Positions 26,817 through 35,537 of a DNA stretch of 64,000 bases are shown here, piece by piece; within the stretch, counting starts at the first letter, position 1, and the number at the start of each line of letters is the position of its first letter. The position numbers were made by a program, and so were the translations under genes. Where the stretch lies: positions 1-64,000 of the forward strand of contig JAZBOL010000087.1 in NCBI GenBank assembly GCA_036351115.1. Direction: 5' to 3'. Source of the DNA: Marinihelvus sp036351115. Lineage in GTDB: Bacteria > Pseudomonadota > Gammaproteobacteria > Xanthomonadales > SZUA-36. The notes below the pieces were generated by a model. The model saw only the letters and a list, made by a program, of their open reading frames with translations. It made no database searches and was not told where the DNA came from.

Positions 26817-27440
26817 ATGAGTAGAGAAACACGCGAACATCTATCCAGCCTCATGGACGGCGAGCTTTCGCCGGAAGCCGGGCGCTTCCTGACGCGACGC
26901 CTGGGGACGGACAGCGAGCTGAACGCGACCTGGCAGCGCTACCACCTGGTGCGCGATTGCCTGCGTCGCCCGGGCCAGTCCATGACCTACACCCGCCTCA
27001 GTGTCGATCTGGATGCGATCGACGATGCGGAGTCCATGCCTGCCAGCGGGTCGAGACACCGCGCCGTCACCCCGTCCTGGTTGCGGCCCCTCGCCGGTTC
27101 CGCCATCGCCGCCTCCGTGGCGGTGGCCGCGGTGCTCGTGGCGCTCAACCTCGAGCCGAAGACGGCCGGGCCGACGGCAGAGCCCTTCACCAGTCCGAAT
27201 TCCGCCGGTCCGGCCCCGCTTTCCCAGCCGGCCAGCTTCAACCCGGCGCAGATGAACCGCTACCTCCAGCGTCACAACCAGGTCGCCGGAGCAGTGGGTC
27301 AGAAGGGTTTCGTCTCCCTGGTGCCCATCGTCGCCACGGTGCCCGAACAGGTCGTGGAGCCGGCTGACGCGATCACGGAGGCGGCACCGGAAGGTACCGA
27401 TCCGGGGCGCAACGACGCCGGGCGGACGGAACAGCCCTGA
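26817..27440 (+). CDS. rseA: Anti-sigma-E factor
   Basis: A 207-residue single-pass inner-membrane protein. The cytoplasmic N-terminal domain (residues 1-60) has the RseA/MucA pattern: REHLSSLMDGELSPEAGRFLTRRLGTDSELNATWQRYHLVRDCLR, which binds sigma-E. A membrane helix follows (WLRPLAGSAIAASVAVAAVLVAL, residues 88-110), then a periplasmic proline-rich domain with FNPAQMNRYLQRHNQVAG. It is degraded by regulated proteolysis under envelope stress, by family knowledge. It begins 16 bp after rpoE, in the same operon. Confidence 0.93.
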   Translation: MSRETREHLSSLMDGELSPEAGRFLTRRLGTDSELNATWQRYHLVRDCLRRPGQSMTYTRLSVDLDAIDDAESMPASGSRHRAVTPSWLRPLAGSAIAASVAVAAVLVALNLEPKTAGPTAEPFTSPNSAGPAPLSQPASFNPAQMNRYLQRHNQVAGAVGQKGFVSLVPIVATVPEQVVEPADAITEAAPEGTDPGRNDAGRTEQP

Positions 27441-27453
27441 GGCCCGCGGTATC

Positions 27454-28419
27454 ATGATGGGGTCCCGACTCCTGTTGGCCGGCGCCTTGTGCCTGGCGGC
27501 CCTGCCGGCGACCGCCCAGGACCAGTTCGAAGAAGTTCGGGACTGGCTCGGGCGCATGGCCGAGAGCATGCGCGAGCAGGATTATCAGGGCACGTTCATC
27601 TACGTGCGCGGCGATGACGTCGAAACGATCCAGATGACCCACGCGCTGGTGGACGGCGTGCTCCAGGAGCGGCTCGTCGCGGTATCCGGGCCGCCCCGGG
27701 AGATCGTTCGTTCCGGTGACCGGGTCAGCCGCAGTGTGCATGGGCCCGGTGAAGCGGAGGCCAGCCCGGCGCTGACCGGCACCGTGTTTCCGGAATTTTC
27801 CGTGGAGATGCTCGACCGGGCCCGGGATCGCTACGTGTTCGAGCTCGCGGGCGGCGGCCGGATTGCCGGGCACGAGGGACAGAAAATCACCATCACGCCA
27901 CGCGACGGCTATCGCTATGGTTACGAGCTCTGGCTGGAGCGTCAATCGGCGCTGCTGCTGCGCTGGGTGCTCTACGACGCCAATCGCCGGGCGCTCGCCA
28001 AGCTCATGTTTACGGACCTGGCCACCGGCGACGCGGTGGACAAGAGCCGGCTGGATGGGGCGCGCGACACGCCGCTCGTACCGGTCGCCGCACCTGCACC
28101 GTCCCTCGCGGCCACAAGTGGGGCCGGCGAGCTGCTGACCGGCATGGACCTGCCGCCGGGGTTCGAACTGGCGGCCCATTCCCGTGATCCCGGGGCGGCC
28201 GGGGACCAGCACCTCGTTTTCAGCGACGGTCTCGCTTCCGTGTCCATTTATATCGATCAGAGCAGACTCGATGACGTGCCCGATGGCCTCGTCCGCATGG
28301 GCACGACCAATGCCTGGTCACGCCGTAGCGACCGCCATCGCGTCACGGCGGTGGGAGAGGTTCCGCCGGTGACGCTGAAGCGCTTCGGTATGGCTTTTCT
28401 GAAAAGCCCGATCGACTGA
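27454..28419 (+). CDS. rseB: Sigma-E regulator, periplasmic
   Basis: A 321-residue periplasmic protein with signal peptide MMGSRLLLAGALCLAALPATA. The mature part starts with the RseB/MucB lipoprotein-like fold: VRDWLGRMAESMREQDYQGTFIYVRGDDVETIQMTHALVDGVLQERLVAVSGPPREIVRSGD. The C-terminal domain (DLPPGFELAAHSRDPGAAGDQHLVFSDGLASVSIYID) matches the smaller RseB domain that contacts RseA. It protects RseA from cleavage until stress signals bind, by family knowledge. It lies 13 bp after rseA. Confidence 0.93.
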   Translation: MMGSRLLLAGALCLAALPATAQDQFEEVRDWLGRMAESMREQDYQGTFIYVRGDDVETIQMTHALVDGVLQERLVAVSGPPREIVRSGDRVSRSVHGPGEAEASPALTGTVFPEFSVEMLDRARDRYVFELAGGGRIAGHEGQKITITPRDGYRYGYELWLERQSALLLRWVLYDANRRALAKLMFTDLATGDAVDKSRLDGARDTPLVPVAAPAPSLAATSGAGELLTGMDLPPGFELAAHSRDPGAAGDQHLVFSDGLASVSIYIDQSRLDDVPDGLVRMGTTNAWSRRSDRHRVTAVGEVPPVTLKRFGMAFLKSPID

Positions 28420-28484
28420 TTGCAGATCGAACAGGCGCCGCTTATGGATACGACCTCGAAGCTTGGCCGGATCCTGCTCGCGCC

Positions 28485-28970
28485 GTGATCAAGCAACAGG
28501 GCAGGGTGCTGGAAGTACTCGGTAGTGAGGCCTGGGTGCAGGTCGGCGGCCGAAGTGGCTGTTCTGCCTGCGATGCCGGCAGGGGCTGCGGCGCCGGCGT
28601 GTTCGCAAAGCTCCTCGATTCCCGCGACGCCCGACTCCGGGTCGAAAACACCCTGGGCTGCAGCCCGGGGGAGCCGGTGATGCTCGGCTTGGCCGACCGC
28701 ACCTATCTCGCGCTGGTGGCCCGCCTGTACGGGCTGCCCCTCGTGGCGGGATTGCTGGCGGGCGTCCTGGCATACGTCCTGGCCGGCTCCTTCGGGCCGG
28801 TCACGGGAGGAAGGCTGGATGCGGTGGTCGGCGGGGCGGCCTTGCTGTCCGGGTACCTGGCGCTGCGCTGGGCACGACGCGATCTTTCCCGATCGTTCAC
28901 CCGCTTCTCACCCCGGATGCTGGAGTCTGGCCCCAGACTTGATTGTCGGGCGTCCGACCGCAAGAACTGA
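28485..28970 (+). CDS. rseC: SoxR-reducing/sigma-E modulator RseC family
   Basis: A 161-residue inner-membrane protein starting with GTG at 28485 (MIKQQGRVLEVLGSEAWVQV). The cysteine cluster GCSACDAGRGCG near residues 25-36 is the family mark. Two membrane helices follow (YLALVARLYGLPLVAGLLAGVLAYVLAG and RLDAVVGGAALLSGYLALRWA). RseC/MucC modulates sigma-E positively and resembles RsxC-associated electron-transfer proteins. The start overlaps no upstream gene and lies 65 bp after rseB. The C-terminal tail is basic. Confidence 0.88.
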   Translation: MIKQQGRVLEVLGSEAWVQVGGRSGCSACDAGRGCGAGVFAKLLDSRDARLRVENTLGCSPGEPVMLGLADRTYLALVARLYGLPLVAGLLAGVLAYVLAGSFGPVTGGRLDAVVGGAALLSGYLALRWARRDLSRSFTRFSPRMLESGPRLDCRASDRKN

Positions 28971-28990
28971 GGCATCCGGCGCACGCCGAC

Positions 28991-29018
28991 GGAACCTTGG
29001 ACCCGCCCCGCGGTCTGT
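28991..29018 (+). promoter_or_regulatory. Sigma-E-type promoter before mucD
   Basis: GGAACCT (28991-28997, one mismatch from GGAACTT) and TCTGT (29014-29018, one mismatch from TCTGA) are separated by 16 bp, the same spacing as before rpoE. It lies 84 bp before the mucD start, allowing mucD to be raised separately from the upstream genes. Confidence 0.5.
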
Positions 29019-29102
29019 GCTCCGTATGCGAATTCCTTGCCAGGGATTTCATTGCAATAAGGGAACCGGCAAAGCCCGGTCCACCAGAACGAGGTGAGTA
29101 GT

Positions 29103-30530
29103 ATGAGAATGATCAGTGTTGCCCTGCTGGCGAGCCTATCCCTGCTTGCCCTGGGGATGACGCAACCGGTCGAGGCTCGTGTATCCGGCCTGCCCGACTT
29201 CACGGACCTGGTGGCCGATACCGGCCCCGCGGTGGTGAACATCCGTGTCACCGAGTACGGCGAACGCACCCGCCGCAGGGGCCAGGACGGCGAGAATCAG
29301 CCGCCTTTCGACGGACAGGTGCCGGAGTACTTCCGACGCTGGTTCGAAGGACAGGACAACGTGCCGCGCGATCGCAGCGGCGCCGGCTCGGGCTTTATCA
29401 TCGATACGGACGGCTATGTGGTCACCAACCACCACGTGGTGGACGGCGCAGACCAGATCATCGTTCGCCTGGCGGATCGGCGGGAGTTCGAGGCCGAGCT
29501 GGTCGGCAGCGATGAACAGAGCGACATTGCGCTGCTGAAAATCGATGCTGACGACCTGACCGCGCTGAACTTCGGCAACTCCGGGAATCTCGAGCCCGGT
29601 GAATGGGTCATGGCCATCGGGTCGCCGTTCAATTTCGACCAGACCGTGACCGCGGGCATCGTGAGCGCCACGGGCCGTTCGAACAACGCCCAGCAGTACG
29701 TCCCCTTCATCCAGACCGACGTCGCCATCAACCGCGGCAACTCCGGCGGTCCGCTTCTGAACCTCGACGGCGAGGTCGTGGGCGTGAACTCCTGGATCCT
29801 GACCTCCGGGGGCGGCTACATCGGGCTGTCTTTCGCCATTCCGGCCGAGGTGGTTCAGAGCACGGTTGCCCAGTTGCGCGAGACAGGCGTCGTGCAGCGC
29901 GGGCTGCTGGGTGTGCAGGTGGGCGCCGTGACCCGCGAAATGGCCGAGGCCATGCAGCTCGACCGGCCAACCGGCGCGTTGGTCAACGCGGTTACCGTTG
30001 ACAGCGCGGCCGAGCGCGCCGGCATCGAGCCGGGCGACATCATCCTGTCCTTCAACGAGCAGCCCGTCGAGGTCTGGAGCGATCTGCCACCGCTGGTGGG
30101 TGTCAATCCGCCCGGCACGAAGGCCGAGGTGGTGGTGAGCCGCAACGGCAAGCAGCAGGAGTTCGACGTCGTCCTTGACGCGCTCGAGCCCCAGGAAGCG
30201 CTGGAGCTGGCCATGGACGACGAGCCGGCGGAAGCGCGCAACGTGCTCGGGCTGGCCGTCGAGAACGTCGGCGCCGAGCGCCGCGGACAGCTCGAGGCCC
30301 CCGAGGGCGGCGTACTGGTCACGGAAGTGAACAGCGACACCGCCTGGCGCGGCGGCCTGCGCCCCGGCGACATCATCCTGATGATCAACTATGAAGACGT
30401 GGATGGCGTGGATGGTTTCAACGAACTCGTCGAGCGCCTCGAGCCCGGCAAGGCGGTCGCCCTGCGGGTCTGGCGCGAGGGCGTCACCACGTTCCTCGCG
30501 TACACCCCGTCGGAGGAAGACCTGGGTTGA
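29103..30530 (+). CDS. mucD: Periplasmic serine protease/chaperone, DegP/MucD type
   Basis: A 475-residue trypsin-like protease with two PDZ domains. The signal peptide is MRMISVALLASLSLLALGMTQPVEA. The triad is visible: histidine in VTNHHVVDGAD, aspartate in SDIALLKID, serine in NRGNSGGPLLN. The first PDZ starts near RGLLGVQVGAVTREMAE and the second near EARNVLGLAVENVGAERRG. It degrades misfolded periplasmic proteins and in Pseudomonas restrains alginate induction. ATG 29103 follows GAGGTGAG; GTG 29094 would only add three residues. In this gene order MucD replaces the distant DegP of enterics. Confidence 0.93.
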   Translation: MRMISVALLASLSLLALGMTQPVEARVSGLPDFTDLVADTGPAVVNIRVTEYGERTRRRGQDGENQPPFDGQVPEYFRRWFEGQDNVPRDRSGAGSGFIIDTDGYVVTNHHVVDGADQIIVRLADRREFEAELVGSDEQSDIALLKIDADDLTALNFGNSGNLEPGEWVMAIGSPFNFDQTVTAGIVSATGRSNNAQQYVPFIQTDVAINRGNSGGPLLNLDGEVVGVNSWILTSGGGYIGLSFAIPAEVVQSTVAQLRETGVVQRGLLGVQVGAVTREMAEAMQLDRPTGALVNAVTVDSAAERAGIEPGDIILSFNEQPVEVWSDLPPLVGVNPPGTKAEVVVSRNGKQQEFDVVLDALEPQEALELAMDDEPAEARNVLGLAVENVGAERRGQLEAPEGGVLVTEVNSDTAWRGGLRPGDIILMINYEDVDGVDGFNELVERLEPGKAVALRVWREGVTTFLAYTPSEEDLG

Positions 30531-30573
30531 GGCGAGGCCGATCCCGGGCTGACCGGGAGCCTTTGCATTCAGG

Positions 30574-30625
30574 TATAATCCGTCCGTCTAGATGAGGCCA
30601 CCCGGTTCCTCGACCGGGTGGCCTC
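30574..30625 (+). promoter_or_regulatory. Promoter -10 and 13-bp leader hairpin before lepA
   Basis: TATAAT (30574-30579) is followed, about 14 bp later, by a perfect 13-bp stem: GAGGCCACCCGGT (30594-30606) and ACCGGGTGGCCTC (30613-30625) with loop TCCTCG. If transcription starts near 30586 the stem lies at the very 5' end of the lepA mRNA. It could also serve as the mucD terminator, but it lacks a U-tract. No good -35 is seen; CTGACC is 19 bp upstream. Confidence 0.45.
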
Positions 30626-30728
30626 GTGCTTTCCGCCTTGCCGGCCCTTGGCCGGCTTCACGATGAGTTTGCCCGGCGCGCCCGAAACCGATCCGACCAC
30701 GCCACCTGACCACCCCATCTGACAATCC

Positions 30729-32528
30729 ATGGAACAGCAAAACATCCGCAACTTCTCGATCATCGCGCACGTGGACCACGGCAAGTCCACGCTGGCCGAC
30801 CGTTTCATCCAGTTGTGCGGTGGCCTGACCGAGCGCGAGATGGCCGAACAGGTGCTCGACTCCATGGACATCGAGCGCGAGCGCGGCATCACCATCAAGG
30901 CCCAGAGCGTCACGCTCAACTACACGGCGAAGGACGGGGTCACCTACCAGCTGAACTTCATCGATACGCCGGGACACGTGGATTTCTCCTACGAGGTTTC
31001 GCGCTCCCTGTCGGCCTGCGAAGGGGCGCTGTTGGTGGTCGACGCCGCCCAGGGCGTGGAGGCGCAGAGTGTGGCCAACTGCTACACCGCGGTCGAGCTG
31101 GGGCTTGAAGTCATTCCGGTGCTCAACAAGATCGACCTGCCGTCGGCCGAGCCGGAGAAGGTCAAGCACGAAATCGAGGACATCATCGGCATCGAAGCGC
31201 AGGACGCCCTGGCGGTCAGCGCGAAGACCGGTGTCGGGGTGGCGGAGGTGCTCGAGCAACTCGTGCAGAAAGTTCCGCCGCCCGCCGGGGACCCGGAAGC
31301 GCCGCTCAAGGCGCTGATCATCGACAGCTGGTTTGACAACTATCTCGGCGTCGTCTCCCTGGTGCGGGTTGTGGAGGGCCGGGTAGGGCGCCGTGACAAG
31401 ATCAAGATCATGTCCACCGGGGAAACCCACCAGGTGGACGAGGTGGGCGTGTTCACGCCCAAGCGTCAGAAGCGCGACGCGCTGGCGACCGGCGAGGTAG
31501 GCTTCCTCGTTGCCGGTATCAAAGACGTGCACGGTGCGCCCGTGGGCGACACGATCACGGGAGTCGCCAACCCGGCGGACAAGCCCCTGCCGGGCTTCCA
31601 GGCGATGCAGCCGCGGGTGTTCGCGGGTCTGTTTCCCACCGATTCGGACGATTTCGCCGACCTTCGCGAGGCGCTGGAAAAGCTGCGCCTGAACGACGCT
31701 GCGCTGCATTTCGAGCCGGAGACCTCCGAGGCTCTGGGCTTCGGATTCCGCTGCGGCTTCCTGGGGCTGCTCCACATGGACATCATCCAGGAGCGCCTGG
31801 AGCGCGAGTATGGTGTGGAACTGGTCACCACCGCCCCCACGGTGATCTACGAGATCAAGCTCAACGACGGCGAGATCATCGAACTGGAGAACCCCGCGGA
31901 CCTGCCGCCGGTGAATACCATCGACGAGATCCGCGAGCCCATCATCGAGGCCAACATCCTGGTGCCCCAGGATCACGTGGGCGCGGTCATCGGCCTGTGC
32001 GAGGAAAAGCGCGGGCGCCAGAAGGGCATGCAGTATCTCGGCGGACAGGTCACGGTTCGCTACGAACTGCCCATGAGCGAGGTGGTGCTGGATTTCTTCG
32101 ACCGGCTCAAGTCCGTGAGCCGCGGTTACGCCTCCTTCGACTACCAGTTTCTGCGCTACGAGGCCGGCCCCTTCGTGCGGGTGGACCTCCTGATCAACGG
32201 AGAGCGCGTCGATGCCCTGTCCGTGATCCTGCACCGCGACGACGCGCAGCGCCGGGGACGGGAACTGGCGGAACGCATGCGCGAGCTGATCCCCCGGCAG
32301 ATGTTCGACGTCGCGATCCAGGCGGCCCTGGGCGGCCAGATCATCGCCCGCAGCACGGTCAAGGCGCTGCGCAAGAACGTTACGGCGAAGTGCTACGGGG
32401 GCGATGTCACCCGAAAACGCAAGTTGCTGGAAAAACAAAAGGCCGGTAAAAAGCGCATGAAGCAGGTAGGCAAGGTGGAAATTCCACAGGAAGCCTTCCT
32501 CGCCGTGCTCCAGCAGGACCGAAAATAA
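30729..32528 (+). CDS. lepA: Elongation factor 4 (LepA)
   Basis: A 599-residue translational GTPase promoting back-translocation or ribosome assembly. It has the G1 loop AHVDHGKSTLADR, G2 RGITIKAQ, G3 DTPGHVDF, and G4 NKIDLPSA. The LepA-specific C-terminal domain has RRGRELAERMRELIPRQMFDVAIQAALGGQIIARSTVKALRKNVTAKCYGGDVTRKRKLLEKQKAGKKRMKQVG. The length is normal. It is followed 21 bp later by lepB in the classic order. A 5' leader hairpin precedes it. Confidence 0.97.
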   Translation: MEQQNIRNFSIIAHVDHGKSTLADRFIQLCGGLTEREMAEQVLDSMDIERERGITIKAQSVTLNYTAKDGVTYQLNFIDTPGHVDFSYEVSRSLSACEGALLVVDAAQGVEAQSVANCYTAVELGLEVIPVLNKIDLPSAEPEKVKHEIEDIIGIEAQDALAVSAKTGVGVAEVLEQLVQKVPPPAGDPEAPLKALIIDSWFDNYLGVVSLVRVVEGRVGRRDKIKIMSTGETHQVDEVGVFTPKRQKRDALATGEVGFLVAGIKDVHGAPVGDTITGVANPADKPLPGFQAMQPRVFAGLFPTDSDDFADLREALEKLRLNDAALHFEPETSEALGFGFRCGFLGLLHMDIIQERLEREYGVELVTTAPTVIYEIKLNDGEIIELENPADLPPVNTIDEIREPIIEANILVPQDHVGAVIGLCEEKRGRQKGMQYLGGQVTVRYELPMSEVVLDFFDRLKSVSRGYASFDYQFLRYEAGPFVRVDLLINGERVDALSVILHRDDAQRRGRELAERMRELIPRQMFDVAIQAALGGQIIARSTVKALRKNVTAKCYGGDVTRKRKLLEKQKAGKKRMKQVGKVEIPQEAFLAVLQQDRK

Positions 32529-32549
32529 GCCACGCTAAAGGCAACGTCC

Positions 32550-33350
32550 ATGAACTTCGATTTCGCCCTGATTCTCGTCGTACTGACCGCACTCACCGGC
32601 CTGATCTGGGCCGCGGACAGCCTGTTGTTCCGGGCGAAGCGCCGCGATCGCCTGGCGCGCGAGGGCAAGGACCCGGCCCGGGAGCCCGTGGCCGTCGAAT
32701 ACTCCCGTTCCCTCTTTCCCGTGTTGTTCCTGGTCCTCCTGTTCCGCTCTTTCCTCTTCGAGCCGTTCAAGATTCCCTCGGGTTCCATGATCCCGACCCT
32801 GCTGATTGGCGACTTCATCGTGGTGAACAAGTACGCCTACGGTCTCCGGTTGCCCGTGCTCAACACCAAGTTCGTCGAGCTCGGCGAGCCCAGGCGCGGT
32901 GACGTGGTGGTGTTCCGCTACCCGGTCGACCCTTCCGTCAATTTCATCAAGCGGGTCGTCGGCCTGCCCGGTGATACGGTGACCTACCGGGACAAGCGGC
33001 TCTTCATCAACGGCGAAGCGGTGGAGCACGTGGGCAGTGGTCCGTACCTGTCGAGCGACGTGAAGTGTTCGACGCCGCGGAGCGACGCGGTGCGCATTCG
33101 CGAAGACCTGGGCATCACGCGCCATGACATCCTCGTGCACCAGTCCTCACCGGGCCGCAACGGCCAGTGGGTCGTGCCCGACGGGCAGTATTTCATGATG
33201 GGAGACAACCGTGACCGCAGCAACGACTCGCGGGAATGGGGGTTCGTCCCGGAGGAAAATCTCGTCGGTCGGGCCGTGGGCATCTGGCTGAACCTGGACG
33301 TGAACCGGGGGTGTGCCGACTGGAGCCGCGTGGCCCAGGGAATCGAGTAG
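32550..33350 (+). CDS. lepB: Signal peptidase I
   Basis: A 266-residue inner-membrane protease removing signal peptides. Two N-terminal membrane helices (MNFDFALILVVLTALTGLIWA and RSLFPVLFLVLLFRSFLFE) precede FKIPSGSMIPTLLIGDFIVVNKYAYG with the catalytic serine. The catalytic lysine is in NFIKRVVGLPGDTV, and GDNRDRSNDSREWGFVPEENLVGRA is box E. The periplasmic insert contains two cysteines (DVKCSTP and RGCADW), as in E. coli. It is coupled with lepA in the conserved operon. Confidence 0.96.
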   Translation: MNFDFALILVVLTALTGLIWAADSLLFRAKRRDRLAREGKDPAREPVAVEYSRSLFPVLFLVLLFRSFLFEPFKIPSGSMIPTLLIGDFIVVNKYAYGLRLPVLNTKFVELGEPRRGDVVVFRYPVDPSVNFIKRVVGLPGDTVTYRDKRLFINGEAVEHVGSGPYLSSDVKCSTPRSDAVRIREDLGITRHDILVHQSSPGRNGQWVVPDGQYFMMGDNRDRSNDSREWGFVPEENLVGRAVGIWLNLDVNRGCADWSRVAQGIE

Positions 33351-33445
33351 GGCGCCGCAGCCCTGGCCAATGTGATGCCAAGGTTTCATACTGACGCACG
33401 CTGGTTTATCATGCACTTACATACAAGCATTGAGATGGGGCATCA

Positions 33446-33826
33446 ATGAATATTAAAAAGCAGCTCAAGCAGCAAAGGGGCATGAGCCTGATCGGTTTTC
33501 TCATCGTGCTGTCCATGGTGGTGTTTTTCGCCTACCTCGCCATGCGCATCACCCCGATCTACATCGAGTTCTATTCGGTCAAGCAGGCCATGAACGGCGT
33601 GGCGGACGAACCGGGAAGCGCGAATTTTTCGCCCTTCGACGTCAAGGACAAGATGCTGAACCGTCTGTATGTCAGCTACTCCGACGGCAACGTGACCCGA
33701 GAGAACATCAAGGTGGTTCGCAACAACGGAGTCTGGCTCGTCGTTCGTTACGACGTGCGCAAACCGCTCATGGGCAACCTCGACATCATCGCTTCCTTCG
33801 ATGAGCGGGTGATGCTCGGAAACTGA
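33446..33826 (+). CDS. DUF4845 membrane protein
   Basis: A 126-residue protein always found, in this order, between lepB and rnc in Pseudomonas-like genomes. The N-terminus MNIKKQLKQQRGMSLIGFLIVLSMVVFFAYLAMRITPIYIEFYSV is a single membrane helix preceded by a basic stretch, like a type IV pilin N-terminus. The exported part has YVSYSDGNVTRENIKVVRNNGVWLVVRYDVRKPLMGNLDIIASFDERVML. Its function is unknown; pilin-like or periplasmic anchoring is a guess. The upstream 95-bp gap is AT-rich and may carry a promoter. Confidence 0.85.
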   Translation: MNIKKQLKQQRGMSLIGFLIVLSMVVFFAYLAMRITPIYIEFYSVKQAMNGVADEPGSANFSPFDVKDKMLNRLYVSYSDGNVTRENIKVVRNNGVWLVVRYDVRKPLMGNLDIIASFDERVMLGN

Positions 33827-33839
33827 TCTGTCACCGCAA

Positions 33840-33860
33840 GCCCGGACACCGGTTCCGGGC
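33840..33860 (+). promoter_or_regulatory. Short stem-loop in rnc leader
   Basis: GCCCGGA (33840-33846) and TCCGGGC (33854-33860) form a 7-bp stem with a 7-nt loop, 30 bp before the rnc start. In E. coli RNase III cuts a longer leader stem to limit its own mRNA. This stem is short for that, so a DUF4845 terminator is an equal possibility. Confidence 0.25.
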
Positions 33861-33890
33861 CTGCACACGGCCCCCGGCGAGAACAGCGAC

Positions 33891-34571
33891 ATGAAGCGCA
33901 CAGAACGCACGCTGCCCGGGGTCGAGCATGAATTCCTGGATCCCGGCCTCCTGTCGGAAGCGTTGACGCACCGCAGTCTTTCCTCGCAAAACAACGAGCG
34001 TCTCGAGTTTCTCGGCGACGCTGTCCTCAATTTCGTCATCGCTTCCGAACTCTTCGACCTTCGGCCGGACGACAACGAGGGCTCGCTCAGCCGACTTCGA
34101 TCCCGGGTCGTGCGGGGTGAGTCGCTGGCGCGGGTCGCACGCCGCATCAAGCTCGGCGACCACCTCCAGATGGGTGAGGGTGAGCTGAAGTCCGGCGGTT
34201 ACCTGCGTGATTCGGTCCTGGCAGATGCGCTCGAGGCGGTCCTCGGTGCGGTGTACCTCGATGCGGGCTACGAAGCGGCTGCGGCGGTCATTCGACATCT
34301 CTTCGGTGAAGTCGTGGCTTCCCTGCCGGATGCAGAGACGCTCAAGGACGCCAAGACGCGCCTCCAGGAATGGCTGCAGGCGAGGAGTCGACCGCTGCCG
34401 GTGTACACGCTGGTCAGGGAAGAAGGCGCCGAGCACGCAAAGCGCTTCACCGTCGCCTGCCGGCTCGAGGACACGGGCTTCGAAGCGGAAGCCATGGGCA
34501 CCAGCCGCCGGAAGGCGGAGCAGGAAGCGGCGGCCGCGGTGCTCGCCGCGCAGACGGAGGCCGCCCCGTGA
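33891..34571 (+). CDS. rnc: Ribonuclease III
   Basis: A 226-residue endonuclease cutting double-stranded RNA, used in rRNA and mRNA processing. The signature is NNERLEFLGDAVLNFVIASELFD, with the catalytic glutamate and aspartate, and DSVLADALEAVLGAVYLDAG holds the second acidic cluster. The C-terminal dsRNA-binding domain is KTRLQEWLQARSRPLPVYTLVREEGAEHAKRFTVACRLEDTGFEAEAMGTSRRKAEQEAAAAVLA. The stop TGA (34569-34571) overlaps the era start GTG by 3 bases, coupling the two genes. Confidence 0.96.
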   Translation: MKRTERTLPGVEHEFLDPGLLSEALTHRSLSSQNNERLEFLGDAVLNFVIASELFDLRPDDNEGSLSRLRSRVVRGESLARVARRIKLGDHLQMGEGELKSGGYLRDSVLADALEAVLGAVYLDAGYEAAAAVIRHLFGEVVASLPDAETLKDAKTRLQEWLQARSRPLPVYTLVREEGAEHAKRFTVACRLEDTGFEAEAMGTSRRKAEQEAAAAVLAAQTEAAP

Positions 34572-35479
34572 TCGAATTACCCGGCAACCCGGAAGAGTTT
34601 CGCTTCGGCTACGTGGCGCTCATCGGCCGGCCCAACGTGGGCAAGTCGACCCTCATGAACGCGGTGCTCGGTCAGAAGGTGAGCATCGTGACCTACAAGC
34701 CGCAAACGACCCGGCAGCGTGTTGCCGGGATCAAGACGACGGACAAGGGCCAGGTGGTCTACCTGGACACGCCGGGCATTCACGCGTCCGCGGGCCGCGC
34801 GCTCAACCGCTACATGAACCGCGTGGCCAAGGCCACGTTCCGCGACGTCGAGCTCATCCTGTTCCTGCTCGAAGCCGGACGCTACACGCGCCAGGACAAG
34901 GCCATCGCCAAGCTCCTCTCCAGGGCGGAGGTCCCCGTATTCCTGGTGGTGAACAAGGTCGACACCATCGGCGACAAGGAATCCCTGCTGGCCTACCTGG
35001 CGGAAGTCACGGAGGGCAGGGACTATGAACAGGTGTTCCTCGTCTCGGCGCTCAAGGGTGACGGCGTCGACGAGCTCGAGCAGCGCATTCTCGAACGGCT
35101 GCCGTTTTCCATGCCGTTTTACGACGAGGACCAGATCACGGATCGGAGCGAGCGCTTCCTCGCCGCCGAGTTTCTGCGCGAAGCCCTGACGCTCCGGCTG
35201 CACCAGGAGCTTCCCTACAGCCTCACCGTGGATATCGAACGCTTCAAACGTGAGAAAAACGTTCTGCACATCAACGCGGTCATCTGGGTGGAGCGTGACA
35301 GCCAGAAGCAGATCGTCATCGGCAAGGGCGGCCAGGTTCTCAAGCAGGTCGGCCGCGAGGCGCGCCAGGCCATGGAAGCGCTGTTCGGAGAGAAGGTGCA
35401 TCTCGAGACCTGGGTCAAGGTTTCCCGGGACTGGTCCCGCAGCGAAAAGATGCTCGAGCGCTTCGGTTTCGACGACTAG
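34568..35479 (+). CDS. era: GTPase Era
   Basis: A 303-residue GTPase aiding 16S rRNA maturation and 30S assembly. It starts with GTG at 34568 (VIELPGNPEEFRFGYVALIGRPNVGKSTLMNAVLGQKVSIVTYKPQTTRQRV). G3 is LDTPGIHASAGRALNRYMN and G4 is VVNKVDTIGD. The C-terminal KH domain is NVLHINAVIWVERDSQKQIVIGKGGQVLKQVGREARQAMEALFGEKVHLETWVKV. The GTG start overlaps rnc; a longer frame upstream only shadows rnc. Confidence 0.96.
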   Translation: MIELPGNPEEFRFGYVALIGRPNVGKSTLMNAVLGQKVSIVTYKPQTTRQRVAGIKTTDKGQVVYLDTPGIHASAGRALNRYMNRVAKATFRDVELILFLLEAGRYTRQDKAIAKLLSRAEVPVFLVVNKVDTIGDKESLLAYLAEVTEGRDYEQVFLVSALKGDGVDELEQRILERLPFSMPFYDEDQITDRSERFLAAEFLREALTLRLHQELPYSLTVDIERFKREKNVLHINAVIWVERDSQKQIVIGKGGQVLKQVGREARQAMEALFGEKVHLETWVKVSRDWSRSEKMLERFGFDD

Positions 35480-35537
35480 CCCGGCATCCGCCGCGCGGGG
35501 GCTTGCCGGGGATTGAATCCGCCCCTATCGTGGCGCG

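Noticed and set aside
33384..33412. TTTCAT-17-TATCAT as promoter of the DUF4845 gene
   Set aside because: The -35 matches consensus at only two positions; the gene may simply be read from lepA.
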